The translations under genes and the position numbers were made by a program. 64,000 bases of DNA, taken from NCBI GenBank assembly GCA_003132205.1, contig PKWY01000048.1, forward strand, positions 74,605 to 138,604. Reading direction: 5' to 3'. The notes under the pieces are model-generated. The model was not told the DNA's origin. It searched no databases and saw only the letters and a program-made list of their open reading frames with translations. Positions within the stretch are counted from its first letter, which is position 1. Every line of letters begins with the position of its first letter. Source of the stretch: Acidimicrobiaceae bacterium (GTDB taxonomy: Bacteria > Actinomycetota > Acidimicrobiia > Acidimicrobiales > RAAP-2). Positions 51,423 to 63,637 of this stretch are shown one piece after another.

Positions 51423-52468
51423 TGCTCGTCATGAACGGGCGCTACGAGGACGCCGGCCACGAGGAGTCGGGACACCCCGAACGACCCGACCGGATCACCG
51501 CCGCGATCGCGGGCGTCGAAGACCTGCATCTGGGCGACGACCTGAGGGCGGTTGCGCCGCACGCGGCGACCCGCGCCGAACTCGCGCGCGTCCACGAAGG
51601 TACCTACCTCGATGAGTTGGGCGCTTTCTGTTACGCCGGCGGCGGTGACCTCGACGAAGACACGTACGCGACCTACGACTCGTGGACGATTGCCCAGTAC
51701 GCCGCGGGCGGCGGCCTCGCCGTCATCGAGGAGCTGAGGCGTCTCAACGACGGGGTCGGATTCATCGCGACCCGCCCCCCGGGACACCATGCGTTGCGCG
51801 ATCGCGCCATGGGTTTCTGCCTGCTCAACAACATCGCCGTCGCCGCGGCGTCGCTCACCGAGCAGGGCGAGCGGGTCCTCATCGTCGACTGGGACGTTCA
51901 TCACGGCAATGGAACCCAGGCGATCTTCTGGGATAAGCCCGACGTGATGTACGTGTCAACCCACCAGTCGCCGCTCTTTCCGGGCAGCGGCGCCGCCTAC
52001 GAGATCGGTGGCATGGCAGCGCTCGGGAGGACCATCAACATCCCCCTCCCCCCCGGCGCCACCGGCGACGTCATTCGAAGGGCGATCGATGAGGTCGCGA
52101 CGCCGGCGATTGCGGAGTTCGAACCGACGTGGGTCCTCGTTTCCGCGGGGTTCGACTCGCACCGCGATGATCCGATGGCCGATCTCGCGCTCACCGGCGG
52201 TGACTTCGCGGCGCTTGCTCGAACCGTCGCGGGATTCGCGCCAGGCCCCGGTCGGCTCGCGATCTTTCTCGAGGGTGGCTACGACCTCGCCGCGTTGCGG
52301 ACGTCGGTCGCGTCGACCATCGCCGCGGTCCTCGCGGGCGCCTACGATGACGAGCCCCCGAGTTCTGGCGGGCCCGGAACCGAGATGGTGCACTACGCCC
52401 AAGCCGAACGGCTCGTAGCCTTGCGCATCGCGCAAGAAGCGGCCTCTAAAGGGGATTACTCAGCATGA
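51422..52468 (+). CDS. Histone deacetylase-like (AcuC/HDAC family) protein
   Basis: TRPPGHHALRDRAMGFCLLNNIAVAA, VDWDVHHGNGTQAIFW, VSAGFDSHRDDPMADLALT. Confidence 0.93.
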   Translation: MLVMNGRYEDAGHEESGHPERPDRITAAIAGVEDLHLGDDLRAVAPHAATRAELARVHEGTYLDELGAFCYAGGGDLDEDTYATYDSWTIAQYAAGGGLAVIEELRRLNDGVGFIATRPPGHHALRDRAMGFCLLNNIAVAAASLTEQGERVLIVDWDVHHGNGTQAIFWDKPDVMYVSTHQSPLFPGSGAAYEIGGMAALGRTINIPLPPGATGDVIRRAIDEVATPAIAEFEPTWVLVSAGFDSHRDDPMADLALTGGDFAALARTVAGFAPGPGRLAIFLEGGYDLAALRTSVASTIAAVLAGAYDDEPPSSGGPGTEMVHYAQAERLVALRIAQEAASKGDYSA

Positions 52469-52875
52469 AAACACTCACGACAATTGCCGTTGGCTTTGAC
52501 GGGTCCGCTGACGCGAAGGCGGCGGTTCGTTGGGCGTTCAACCTCGCGGCTCAGATCGATGCCCACGTCGTTGTCGTTCACGCCGTGGGCATGCTCGGAC
52601 GATTCGAGGACCGCGACGCGGCGAAACAGCTCGAGGAGTCCGTGCGCCAACTGAGCGACGACTGCGGGCTCGACTCTTCGCGCGTGCGCCTCCACGTCGC
52701 CAACGGCGACGCCTGTTCGGTGCTTATCCGCGTGGCCGACGATCCGATCTCCGCGGACCTGCTCGTCGTGGGCTCGCGCGGACAAGGCAAGCATCCGGGC
52801 CTGCTGCTCGGCAGCACCAGCCTTGAACTCGCCGAGCACACCACCGTTCCACTGGTCATCGTGCCAAGCCTCTAA
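52465..52875 (+). CDS. Universal stress protein (UspA family)
   Basis: IAVGFDGSADAKAAVRWAFNLA; C-terminal LVVGSRGQGKHPGLLLGSTSLELAEHTTVPLVIVP. Confidence 0.92.
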   Translation: MKTLTTIAVGFDGSADAKAAVRWAFNLAAQIDAHVVVVHAVGMLGRFEDRDAAKQLEESVRQLSDDCGLDSSRVRLHVANGDACSVLIRVADDPISADLLVVGSRGQGKHPGLLLGSTSLELAEHTTVPLVIVPSL

Positions 52876-52920
52876 TCGAGGTCCCGATCCGCCTGGCTGA
52901 ACCCGGACGAATCGAGGTCC

Positions 52921-53949
<1,029 letters not shown>

Positions 53950-54050
53950 GCCCAAAGCGTAGTGGCCGGAGTCCTCGCACCTCGCGGGTCGAAACCCTAC
54001 CGATCAGCCGAAAAGTTCTACGCTCTGTGAAGCCTCAGACAGGAGCAGCC

Positions 54051-55433
54051 ATGAGTGAGTTTCCCTACGCCGGACAGTTCGAAATCCATCGAACGCTGCC
54101 CGAGCACGGCACCGATCAGGACACCATTTTGGACATTCTCTCCGCCATGTCCACCGCGGAGAATCAGGTGTGGGAAGGCGGCCAGTGCTCGGGCACGATG
54201 TACTGCGGCGACCATGACCACTACGACTTCCTCAACAAGGCCTTCGCCAACTTCTCCCACGTGAACACCCTGCAGCGCGACATGTGTCCGAGCGCCACGA
54301 AGTTCGAGGCCGAGATCATCGCGATGACCTTGGACTTGCTGGGCGGATCGGGACTGAAGGGCTCAATACCGGGCGGCCTCGTGACGAGCGGCGGCAGCGG
54401 GTCGATCGCCCACGCCATGCTGGCCTACCGCGAGATGAACGCGAGCGCCACAGCCCGGCCGAACGTCATCAAGCCAGAGACCGCCCATCCGGCCTTCGAC
54501 AAGGCCTGCCATCTCTTCGGCATCGAGTTGCGAGTCGCCCCGGTGGACCCGCTCACCACGCAGGTGGACCTCGACTGGGTGAAGTCGAACATCGACGCCA
54601 ACACGGTGGCCCTCGTTGGCTCCGCGGGCAACTACGGTTACGGCACGGTTGACCCCATTGGCGAACTTGGCAAACTCGCCCTCGAACACGAAGTCGGCCT
54701 CCACGTCGACGGCTGCTTGGGCGGATTCATCCTGCCCTTCGGTCGTGAGCTCGGCTACGACATCGAACCCTTCGACTTCTCGGTGCCGGGCGTCACCACC
54801 ATCTCCGCCGACACCCACAAGTACGGCTACGCGCTGAAGGGGACGAGCGTACTGTGCTTCGCCGACGAGGCCCTGCGCGACAGCCAGTACTTCTACCGGA
54901 CCGACTGGTCGGGCGGAAAGTACTGCTCCCCCGGGATGGACGGCTCGCGCTCGGGCGGCCTGCTCGCGGCGACCTGGGCCGCCATGGTGCACCTGGGCCG
55001 GTCGGGTTACCGACGCTACGCCGAGACGATCTTCTCGACGTCCAAGACCATGCAGGACGCCGTGCGCAGCCACGACTCGCTGCGCATCATGGGCAAGCCC
55101 AGCTTCTTGTTCTCCTTCACCTCCGACGACTACGACATCTACCACGTGAACGACTTCCTTCGAACCAAAGGGTGGCGCATGAACGGCCAGCAGTATCCGA
55201 ACGCAATCCATATGGCGGTCACGCGCCCTCAGACCCAGCCGGGCACCGTCGTGCGCTTCGCTTCGGACCTCGCCGAGGCCGTCACCTACGCCAAGGCGCA
55301 CGCCCACGAAGCTGCGAAGTCGGGGGCGATCTACGGCGGCGTCGAGGGCGGACCCACCGACGAGGCCGACGCTTTCATCAAGATGTTCATGGCCGCGATG
55401 ATGGATCAGCAGATGTCAATCCCCGATCAATGA
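54051..55433 (+). CDS. Sphingosine-1-phosphate lyase-like PLP-dependent enzyme (group II decarboxylase superfamily)
   Basis: VTSGGSGSIAHAMLAYREM, HPAFDKACHLFG, PLP-lysine motif ISADTHKYGYALKGTSVL. Confidence 0.87.
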   Translation: MSEFPYAGQFEIHRTLPEHGTDQDTILDILSAMSTAENQVWEGGQCSGTMYCGDHDHYDFLNKAFANFSHVNTLQRDMCPSATKFEAEIIAMTLDLLGGSGLKGSIPGGLVTSGGSGSIAHAMLAYREMNASATARPNVIKPETAHPAFDKACHLFGIELRVAPVDPLTTQVDLDWVKSNIDANTVALVGSAGNYGYGTVDPIGELGKLALEHEVGLHVDGCLGGFILPFGRELGYDIEPFDFSVPGVTTISADTHKYGYALKGTSVLCFADEALRDSQYFYRTDWSGGKYCSPGMDGSRSGGLLAATWAAMVHLGRSGYRRYAETIFSTSKTMQDAVRSHDSLRIMGKPSFLFSFTSDDYDIYHVNDFLRTKGWRMNGQQYPNAIHMAVTRPQTQPGTVVRFASDLAEAVTYAKAHAHEAAKSGAIYGGVEGGPTDEADAFIKMFMAAMMDQQMSIPDQ

Positions 55434-56974
55434 CCTCCGACGACCTCTGTCTCAGCATCGACCTCGGCACCGGAGGACCGAAGGTCGGCCTCGTGACGTT
55501 CGACGGCCAGGTGATGGCCCACGAGCTTCATCACGTGCCCACCCATTTCGGCGACGGCGGCGAGGCGACCCAGGACCCCGAGCTGTGGTGGACGCTTATC
55601 TGTGAGTCGACCAAGCGCCTGATGCGAGGGCCCGGGATCAGCCCCGACCGTGTGAAGGCCGTCGCCGTGACGGGTCAGTACGCTTCAACGGTTCCCGTCG
55701 ACGAGCACGGCATCCCCGCCGGACCTTGCATGACCTGGCTCGACACCAGAGGGCGTCCCTACAGTCGGGCGGCCATTGGCGGACCCGTCCAGGGCTTCAA
55801 CGCCAGGAAGCTCTGGCAGTTCATCCGAAAGACGGGCGGCGCGCCTTCGACGTCGGGCGCCGATCCCGTTGGACATATCCTGTTCCTCACGAATGAGCAG
55901 CCCGAGCTCTGCGCTCGAACGCGATGGTTCATGGAACCGGTCGACTACTTGACGATGCGCTTCAGCGGCGTCGCGTCAGGAACCCACGCGTCGCGCCTCG
56001 CCATGTGGCTCACCGACAACCGCCGGCTGGATCACTACGACTACGACCAGGCGCTGCTGAGGGCCGTGGGCATCTCTGGCGATCGGCTGCCCCGCCTCGT
56101 CCCGATCGGAACGGTGCTTGGCCCCGTCACCAAGGACGTCGCCGTCGAGCTGGGGCTCAACGATGATACGGCCGTGCTCGCGGCGCTGCCCGACGTTCAC
56201 GCCGCCGCATACGGCGCGGGCGCGACCGGCCTCTTCGACACCCACATCGCGCTCTCGACGACGTCGTGGGTGAGTTGCCCGGTGGCGAAGAAGAAGACGG
56301 ACGTCATCCATTCAATCGCCGCCGTGCCCGGGTTGACGAACCACTCCTACGTCGTCATCAACAACCAGGACACGGGTGCGAAGGCGCTGGAGTGGCTTCA
56401 GGGCATCCTCGCAGGCCGTGGGGAGAACATGAGTTTCGACGAGATGACCGCCCTCGCGGCCACGTCCCCTCCAGGCGCCAGCGGCGTGATCTTCACCCCC
56501 TGGCTCGCGGGCGAGCGCTCGCCCGTCGACGACCGGAACGCGCGCGCCGGCTTCACCAACCTCTCGATCACCTCCAGCACCGCCGACATGATCCGTGCAG
56601 TCCTGGAAGGGGTCGCCGCGAACAGCGCCTGGCTCTTTGGCTACGTCGAGAAGTTCGCCGGCACGAAACTCGCACCGGTGCGCCTCGTCGGAGGCGGGGC
56701 GAAGTCCGCGCTGTGGTGCCAGATCTTCGCCGACACGCTCGGCTGCGACGTGCACCAGGTCCTCGGGCCGATGGTCGCGCAGTTGCGCGGCATGGCCCTC
56801 ATGGCATCGGTGTCGCTCGATCGACGCACCTTCGAGGACCTGAAGAACCTCGAGACGCCGGTGCGGGTCTTTCATCCGATCCCCGACGCCTCACGCGTGT
56901 ACCAGGAGAGGTCCGGAGACCTGGCGAGCCTCTACCAGCGCGACAGGAAATGGCGTCGGCGAAGGAAGAAGTGA
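55430..56974 (+). CDS. FGGY-family carbohydrate kinase
   Basis: LSIDLGTGGPKVGLVTFDG, WLAGERSPVDDRNARAGF, VRLVGGGAKSALWCQIFADTLG; ATGA overlap with upstream gene. Confidence 0.92.
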   Translation: MTSDDLCLSIDLGTGGPKVGLVTFDGQVMAHELHHVPTHFGDGGEATQDPELWWTLICESTKRLMRGPGISPDRVKAVAVTGQYASTVPVDEHGIPAGPCMTWLDTRGRPYSRAAIGGPVQGFNARKLWQFIRKTGGAPSTSGADPVGHILFLTNEQPELCARTRWFMEPVDYLTMRFSGVASGTHASRLAMWLTDNRRLDHYDYDQALLRAVGISGDRLPRLVPIGTVLGPVTKDVAVELGLNDDTAVLAALPDVHAAAYGAGATGLFDTHIALSTTSWVSCPVAKKKTDVIHSIAAVPGLTNHSYVVINNQDTGAKALEWLQGILAGRGENMSFDEMTALAATSPPGASGVIFTPWLAGERSPVDDRNARAGFTNLSITSSTADMIRAVLEGVAANSAWLFGYVEKFAGTKLAPVRLVGGGAKSALWCQIFADTLGCDVHQVLGPMVAQLRGMALMASVSLDRRTFEDLKNLETPVRVFHPIPDASRVYQERSGDLASLYQRDRKWRRRRKK

Positions 56975-57026
56975 CCAGGAGTTCCGAAGATCGCCGACAA
57001 CCGAGCGGCAACGAGGCCGCTCGCCG

Positions 57027-57650
57027 CTAGGCGACGAACACTCGCTCGGCGATGAGGGTGTTGCGGGCTTGACGATGGCGCCATGATGCGAGAAGGGCGA
57101 TGGCGCCATTCGCCAGGCCGGCGAAGAACGTCGCGACCAGTGGCGCCCACAGGTGCTCACCCGAGTAGTAGAACACCCACAGCGCGGTGCAGACGACGCC
57201 GAGCACCCACGAACTCACCGAGACGCCCGAAGCGTCCTCGTGGCGGATGAGTTCGACGATCTGGGGTGCCCGGTTCACGGTCATCGCGACCCCGGTGCCG
57301 TAGACGCCACCGGCCCAGCCCCACAGAACCGTCGGGAGCACGCAGCTCACCACGAAGAAGACCAGCGAGCGTGCCGTAACCCCCCATGACTGCCACGGCT
57401 TCAATCGGTACACGATGGAGAGCTGCATCGGCAGAAGGATCACGCTTCCAAGGACCACGTCCCACGAATGCGCCGACACGGCCCCGTAGCTGATCCAGAA
57501 ACAGCCCATGAATACGAAGAGGACCCACGTGGCGAGCGATACCCCCTCGACGCCGAGAAGGTTCGCGCGGCGATACTGCGCCAGGGTTCCGAGCATCCCC
57601 AAGAGGACCCCTCCCCAGCCTGCGGACAGGGCGAGGGAATGCAAGGTCAT
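57027..57650 (-). CDS. Membrane protein with two PQ-loop (SWEET/SemiSWEET-like) units
   Basis: GTLAQYRRANLLGVEGVSLATWVLF and NRAPQIVELIRHEDASGVSVSSWVLG in one 207-aa hydrophobic ORF. Confidence 0.78.
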   Translation of the reverse strand: MTLHSLALSAGWGGVLLGMLGTLAQYRRANLLGVEGVSLATWVLFVFMGCFWISYGAVSAHSWDVVLGSVILLPMQLSIVYRLKPWQSWGVTARSLVFFVVSCVLPTVLWGWAGGVYGTGVAMTVNRAPQIVELIRHEDASGVSVSSWVLGVVCTALWVFYYSGEHLWAPLVATFFAGLANGAIALLASWRHRQARNTLIAERVFVA

Positions 57651-57675
57651 GATGTCAGGCTACCGGCGGTCTCCG

Positions 57676-59433
<1,758 letters not shown>

Positions 59434-59469
59434 CTATCGAAGCAGTAGCTCGCTCTGGCCAAATGTCAT
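59434..59469 (-). CDS. Putative leuA leader peptide MTFGQSELLLR
   Basis: Minus strand ATG ACA TTT GGC CAG AGC GAG CTA CTG CTT CGA TAG; three consecutive Leu codons just upstream of the terminator. Confidence 0.85.
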   Translation of the reverse strand: MTFGQSELLLR

Positions 59470-59475
59470 AGACCC

Positions 59476-59503
59476 ATTGTACCTCTCTTTTGGGTTCTGT
59501 CCA
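59476..59503 (-). promoter_or_regulatory. Predicted leuA-leader promoter
   Basis: Minus strand TGGACA - 16 bp - TACAAT; -10 ends 6 bp before the leader ATG. Confidence 0.6.
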
Positions 59504-59531
59504 GAGGACACCCGCGCTAATGTGAATCACC

Positions 59532-59684
59532 GTGGGCGTTCTCAAGGCATTCTTCAAACTGGCGGTTCTCTTGCTCGTGGGGGCTGCCGTTGCGGGCGTG
59601 GTCATGATGGTGAAGCGCCCGATGCCTTCCGGGCCGGTCTCCTACGAAGAGTGGCCCGAGGTTCCCCGTAATCCCGCGGCCTAG
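59532..59684 (+). CDS. Small single-TM protein (50 aa)
   Basis: Direct translation [50 protein letters not shown]; below the ORF-track length cutoff. Confidence 0.5.
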   Translation: MGVLKAFFKLAVLLLVGAAVAGVVMMVKRPMPSGPVSYEEWPEVPRNPAA

Positions 59685-59725
59685 CCGCACGCTTTCTATT
59701 CGTCGTTCTTGCAAAAGGAGAAATC

Positions 59726-60706
59726 ATGGCAGAGATGGAATATCGTCGACTCGGACGCTCGGGCCTCAAGGTCAGCGTGCTGTCCTTCGGGAGTTGGGTG
59801 ACTTTCGCGAACGCGAATCAGATTGAGACCGCCCAGCAGGCCGCCGAGTGCCTGAGCGCCGCCAAGGAGGCGGGCGTCAACTTCTTCGACAACGCGGAGG
59901 CCTACGCCGCTGGCGAATCCGAAAGGGTCATGGGCGCCGCGTTTCGAGAGCTGGGCTGGAAGCGCCACGAGTACGTCGTGTCAACGAAGCTCTTCTGGGG
60001 GCTCCACAACTCGCCGAACATGCGCAACACCCTTAACCGCAAGTACCTCAACCAGGCGATCGACGGCTCACTCGAACGGTTCGGGCTCGACTTCGTGGAC
60101 CTCGTGTTCTGCCACCGTGCCGACCCGAAGACCCCCATCGAGGAGACCGTCTGGGCGATGAGCGACATGATCTCCCAGGGCAAGGCCCTCTACTGGGGAA
60201 CATCGGAGTGGAACGCCGACGAGATTCGCGCCGCCTACGACATCGCGGACCGGCACCACCTCCACAAACCGGTCACGGAGCAGCCCCAGTACAACATCCT
60301 GTGGCGCGACAAGGTCGAAAAGGAGTACAAGCGCCTCTACGAGGACATCGGGCTCGGTACCACCATCTGGTCGCCGCTGTCGTCGGGCCTGTTGACGGGC
60401 AAGTACCTGAACGGCATACCCGAGGGTTCGCGGGCCACACTCCCCGGCTACGAATGGCTGAAGGGGATGCTCACCGACGAGGGTCGCAACAAGAAGGTGG
60501 CCGATCTGAAGGTGATTGCCGATGAGCTCGACATCTCCCTCGCGCAACTTTCGCTCGCCTGGTGCGCGAAGAACCCCAACGTTTCCACGGTGATCACCGG
60601 CGCGTCGTCAGCGGCGCAGGTCCGAGAGAACATGACCGCGCTCGATGCAATGCCATTGCTCACCAAGGAGATCATGGACCGTATCGACGTCATCAGCCTC
60701 TTCTAA
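59726..60706 (+). CDS. Aldo/keto reductase (K+ channel beta-subunit-like)
   Basis: [42 protein letters not shown]; preceded by AAAGGAG. Confidence 0.93.
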   Translation: MAEMEYRRLGRSGLKVSVLSFGSWVTFANANQIETAQQAAECLSAAKEAGVNFFDNAEAYAAGESERVMGAAFRELGWKRHEYVVSTKLFWGLHNSPNMRNTLNRKYLNQAIDGSLERFGLDFVDLVFCHRADPKTPIEETVWAMSDMISQGKALYWGTSEWNADEIRAAYDIADRHHLHKPVTEQPQYNILWRDKVEKEYKRLYEDIGLGTTIWSPLSSGLLTGKYLNGIPEGSRATLPGYEWLKGMLTDEGRNKKVADLKVIADELDISLAQLSLAWCAKNPNVSTVITGASSAAQVRENMTALDAMPLLTKEIMDRIDVISLF

Positions 60707-60721
60707 GAGTCCGGGTGCTCG

Positions 60722-61681
60722 CTAGGGCTTGAGCCAGCAACTGCCAAGTTGTTTGCGCACGGCGTCGGCCTTTCCCTTGGGCAGCATTGACGCGACCAGC
60801 GTCTCGAGTGGACAGGATCTGTCATAGAGAAGAGTCGTGCTTGACCCACTCAGTACAGTCAAGATACCGGGACACTCGTCAGCGGTGGCGCTCCACGTGA
60901 TCGGCGCGCCCGACTTCTTTACGATCGTGATCTTGAAGAGCGTTGAATCCTCCGCACACATCGAGTTGGAAGTATTTGAAAGGTCTGATATCACCTTGCG
61001 GAACTTCAGAACATCGGGGCGTGAGAGCTCGATGGAGATCGGGTCGCTCGAACTCTCCGAGAGCGACAACTTGCGGTAGACCGTCAGGCTGGCGACACCC
61101 GATGTCGGCATCAGAACGGTACGGACGGGCTCCCATTCGACCAGGGCATCAATTCGCAGTTCGAGCGAATCGTATGGTGCGCTTCCCACGGTGAAGTCGA
61201 TCTCCTCGAACGAGATGTGGCGGTCTGTGATAGGGATCGTTTCCGAGTACACCGTGACCGGGTTGATATTCGATCCCGACGCCGAGTTGGGGCCCGAGAC
61301 GACCGCGCCGGAGAGAACGTGGCTCCTTACGAATGAGCCCACGTCGAGGGCTGACGTCAATCGGTACTCGCGATGAACGTCAACCAGATTCCCGAGAAGT
61401 ATTCCCGAGTTCGGGTCATTGAGAGGTTTAGCGAGCTGAGAACTCCGGACCGCTCCGCGAGGAATTGGCACTCCCTGCAGTAACGCCGTGGCGAACGCTT
61501 CGCCGGATGCGTGGATGCTGTCCGAGCTGCGGGTTCCCAGCACCTCGGACGTCCTCGACGAATGGAGTGAGGTGGCTCCGCTCGTCGTCACGCCGATTCC
61601 CGTCAGGGCGACGAGCAGCAGAATTGCCGTCCCCGCGCGCGTCGAAGTCACGCTCCAAACTCCTCGAAACGGCATGTGCAC
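60722..61681 (-). CDS. Hypothetical secreted protein
   Basis: Signal-like N-terminus AGTAILLLVALTGIGVTTSGA; coding-like 319-aa ORF. Confidence 0.6.
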   Translation of the reverse strand: MHMPFRGVWSVTSTRAGTAILLLVALTGIGVTTSGATSLHSSRTSEVLGTRSSDSIHASGEAFATALLQGVPIPRGAVRSSQLAKPLNDPNSGILLGNLVDVHREYRLTSALDVGSFVRSHVLSGAVVSGPNSASGSNINPVTVYSETIPITDRHISFEEIDFTVGSAPYDSLELRIDALVEWEPVRTVLMPTSGVASLTVYRKLSLSESSSDPISIELSRPDVLKFRKVISDLSNTSNSMCAEDSTLFKITIVKKSGAPITWSATADECPGILTVLSGSSTTLLYDRSCPLETLVASMLPKGKADAVRKQLGSCWLKP

Positions 61682-62022
61682 CCTCTTCGCTGAACAACAA
61701 CCTAGTGAGTATCTCCCCCTGAGGTATTGTCCAGATTCGCCCAGGAATTACAAACCCGACGTCGATATCTCAATTCCCGCTTCGGCAAACAGTGAAGATG
61801 TTGAGTGCGGGTTCAGCTCGAAGGCCCGACGTCACACTTCTGCAACCTTCCATTGGCGGCTCGATGCGGTCAAGACTTGACCGGTGTCGGAGGCTCGACG
61901 CAACAGACACCTATCCATTGGAGACAAAGAATCTCGGCTAGCGGAGGTGCCGCTCTCGGCCCAGGGCGTGAACCAGGTGGCCGGGCGTTTCCTGCAATCT
62001 TGGATCGGTACTAATCGTGCGG

Positions 62023-62307
62023 TCAGAGCTCCACATTCTCGATAATTTCCACTATTTTGGCCCGGGGATCCACCATGAAAGCCTTACCTGGACCGGCCCA
62101 CACTTGCTCCATTGCTGCAAGCAGCCCTCGTGCATCTGCGACTGTGTCAAAATCAAGATCTATGGTGACGTAGTTAGGGTCGTCGACCGCCTGAGAAATA
62201 CGATAGCGACGGACTCCGGAACTCTTGCGGTTGGCCGGATCGCTATCGAACGCCCTCTTCCAACCGTCGAAGCTCGGTACTGCATGCTCAATACGTAAGG
62301 TTGGCAT
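62023..62307 (-). CDS. Small conserved-looking protein with ferredoxin-like/ABM-type appearance
   Basis: MPTLRIEHAVPSFDGWKRAFDSDPANRKSSGVRRYRI. Confidence 0.72.
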   Translation of the reverse strand: MPTLRIEHAVPSFDGWKRAFDSDPANRKSSGVRRYRISQAVDDPNYVTIDLDFDTVADARGLLAAMEQVWAGPGKAFMVDPRAKIVEIIENVEL

Positions 62308-62874
62308 ATCGGACAGTCTCCTCTGGTCTGTGGTTCGTTTCACGTTACTACTGCTAAATCCGAGGCGAACAGAGCCTTGAAACGATTGATTTTGTAAGCG
62401 AGATGCATTCCCGAACCGTAGTGGCGACCTCGCTACATCAGAAAGACCTCACTCGACAATCCATTCCACGCACCATCGGCTCGGTTGCTTCCAAACCCAT
62501 TAGTTCTGCAACCTTGCACTGGCTGTGAGAAGAATATTGGTGTCGGAGGCGGGACGCCTCCACCCCTCACCGGGAGGCATCCCAGTCTGGCTCTTGGCCA
62601 TGGTGGTGCCTCCTCGTTGGTGTGATGACGGCAACCCTTCTCCCCCGGTGTGACTAGCTGCACGTCGGAACTCGCAGGACATCGGGGTGGTGACTGTGAT
62701 GGTGTTTCTGTTCATGGTGGGGCCTGACTTCGTCTCATGTGTTCGCGGATCGAACAGCCGATACCATGAGGGCAGCGGGCCCGGTACTAAGGGGAGGCCG
62801 TCCCACTCGTATCGTGCGACGGTGCATGCACTTGGCCCGTATCCGGGACTGTCGAGAGTGGGGAGGGAGGAATC

Positions 62875-63249
62875 ATGGACAAGGACGAACAAGGACTGGA
62901 ACTGGAAGATGAGATCTTCGAGGAGATCACCGAGGAAGAGGAGGACGAGACCTCCTTGGATGCGGCGCTGCTCGACGAGGACGAGGCGGAGGACGAGTTC
63001 GTCCAGGGATCGGTCGACGCCGAAGACCTGGCGGCGGGGTTCAACGCCACGATCCCGACGAGGGAGATCGACGTGGACGAGGACACCCAGGGAGACGAGG
63101 TGGCAGAAGCCGGCGGCGAGGAGCCGCTGACCGAGTTCGAGGTCACCGGCGAGGCCAACGGCGTAGTGCACGGCGACGAGATCGAACTCGATCTGGAGGA
63201 CGCACTGACGACCGGCAGGACCGCCACCGAGGCGCCCGAGGGCGACTAG
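62875..63249 (+). CDS. Highly acidic hypothetical protein
   Basis: Strong SD GGAGGGAGG before ATG; 48 of 124 residues are D/E by hand count. Confidence 0.68.
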   Translation: MDKDEQGLELEDEIFEEITEEEEDETSLDAALLDEDEAEDEFVQGSVDAEDLAAGFNATIPTREIDVDEDTQGDEVAEAGGEEPLTEFEVTGEANGVVHGDEIELDLEDALTTGRTATEAPEGD

Positions 63250-63436
63250 GCATTCAGGTCCGCACTGTCGATGCTGGACGGACGAGTCAACCTCGTCGGG
63301 GATGCTCGACCCTGGCCGGGATTGATTGGTCTCGGATGTGTGGGAGCCTTCCCACTGACTGGTGTCGGAGGGCCGACGCCAACGATCTCCGACTGGCAAC
63401 TTAAGGCGTGGCAGAGGCACCACGATTGAGCGGTGT

Positions 63437-63464
63437 AGTGCCGGTGCTCGTCCGGCACTTTTTT
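63437..63464 (+). terminator. Rho-independent terminator
   Basis: AGTGCCGG-TGCTCGT-CCGGCACT followed by a T run. Confidence 0.9.
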
Positions 63465-63637
63465 GATCAGGTGTGCTGCGCGATGCGCCCCTCCGCGGAG
63501 GACGATGCATGCCGTGAGCCGACCTTTCTGTCGAGCCGGAGTTGGACCGTTCCCGGCGGGCCGTATCCGTGGCTAAGACTGATCTTCGAGGCGCCGGAAA
63601 TGGACTGGTTCCACAGCGCGTACTCGTTGCGACGCGA

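Noticed and set aside
52874-52920. AATCGAGGTCC direct repeat, 36 bp apart, after the USP gene
   Set aside because: Short repeat in a codon-biased GC-rich context; cannot be distinguished from chance.
62500-63510. 336-aa minus-strand ORF over the acidic protein
   Set aside because: Low-complexity reverse reading of GAG/GAC codons; the plus-strand ORF has an SD and a sensible start.
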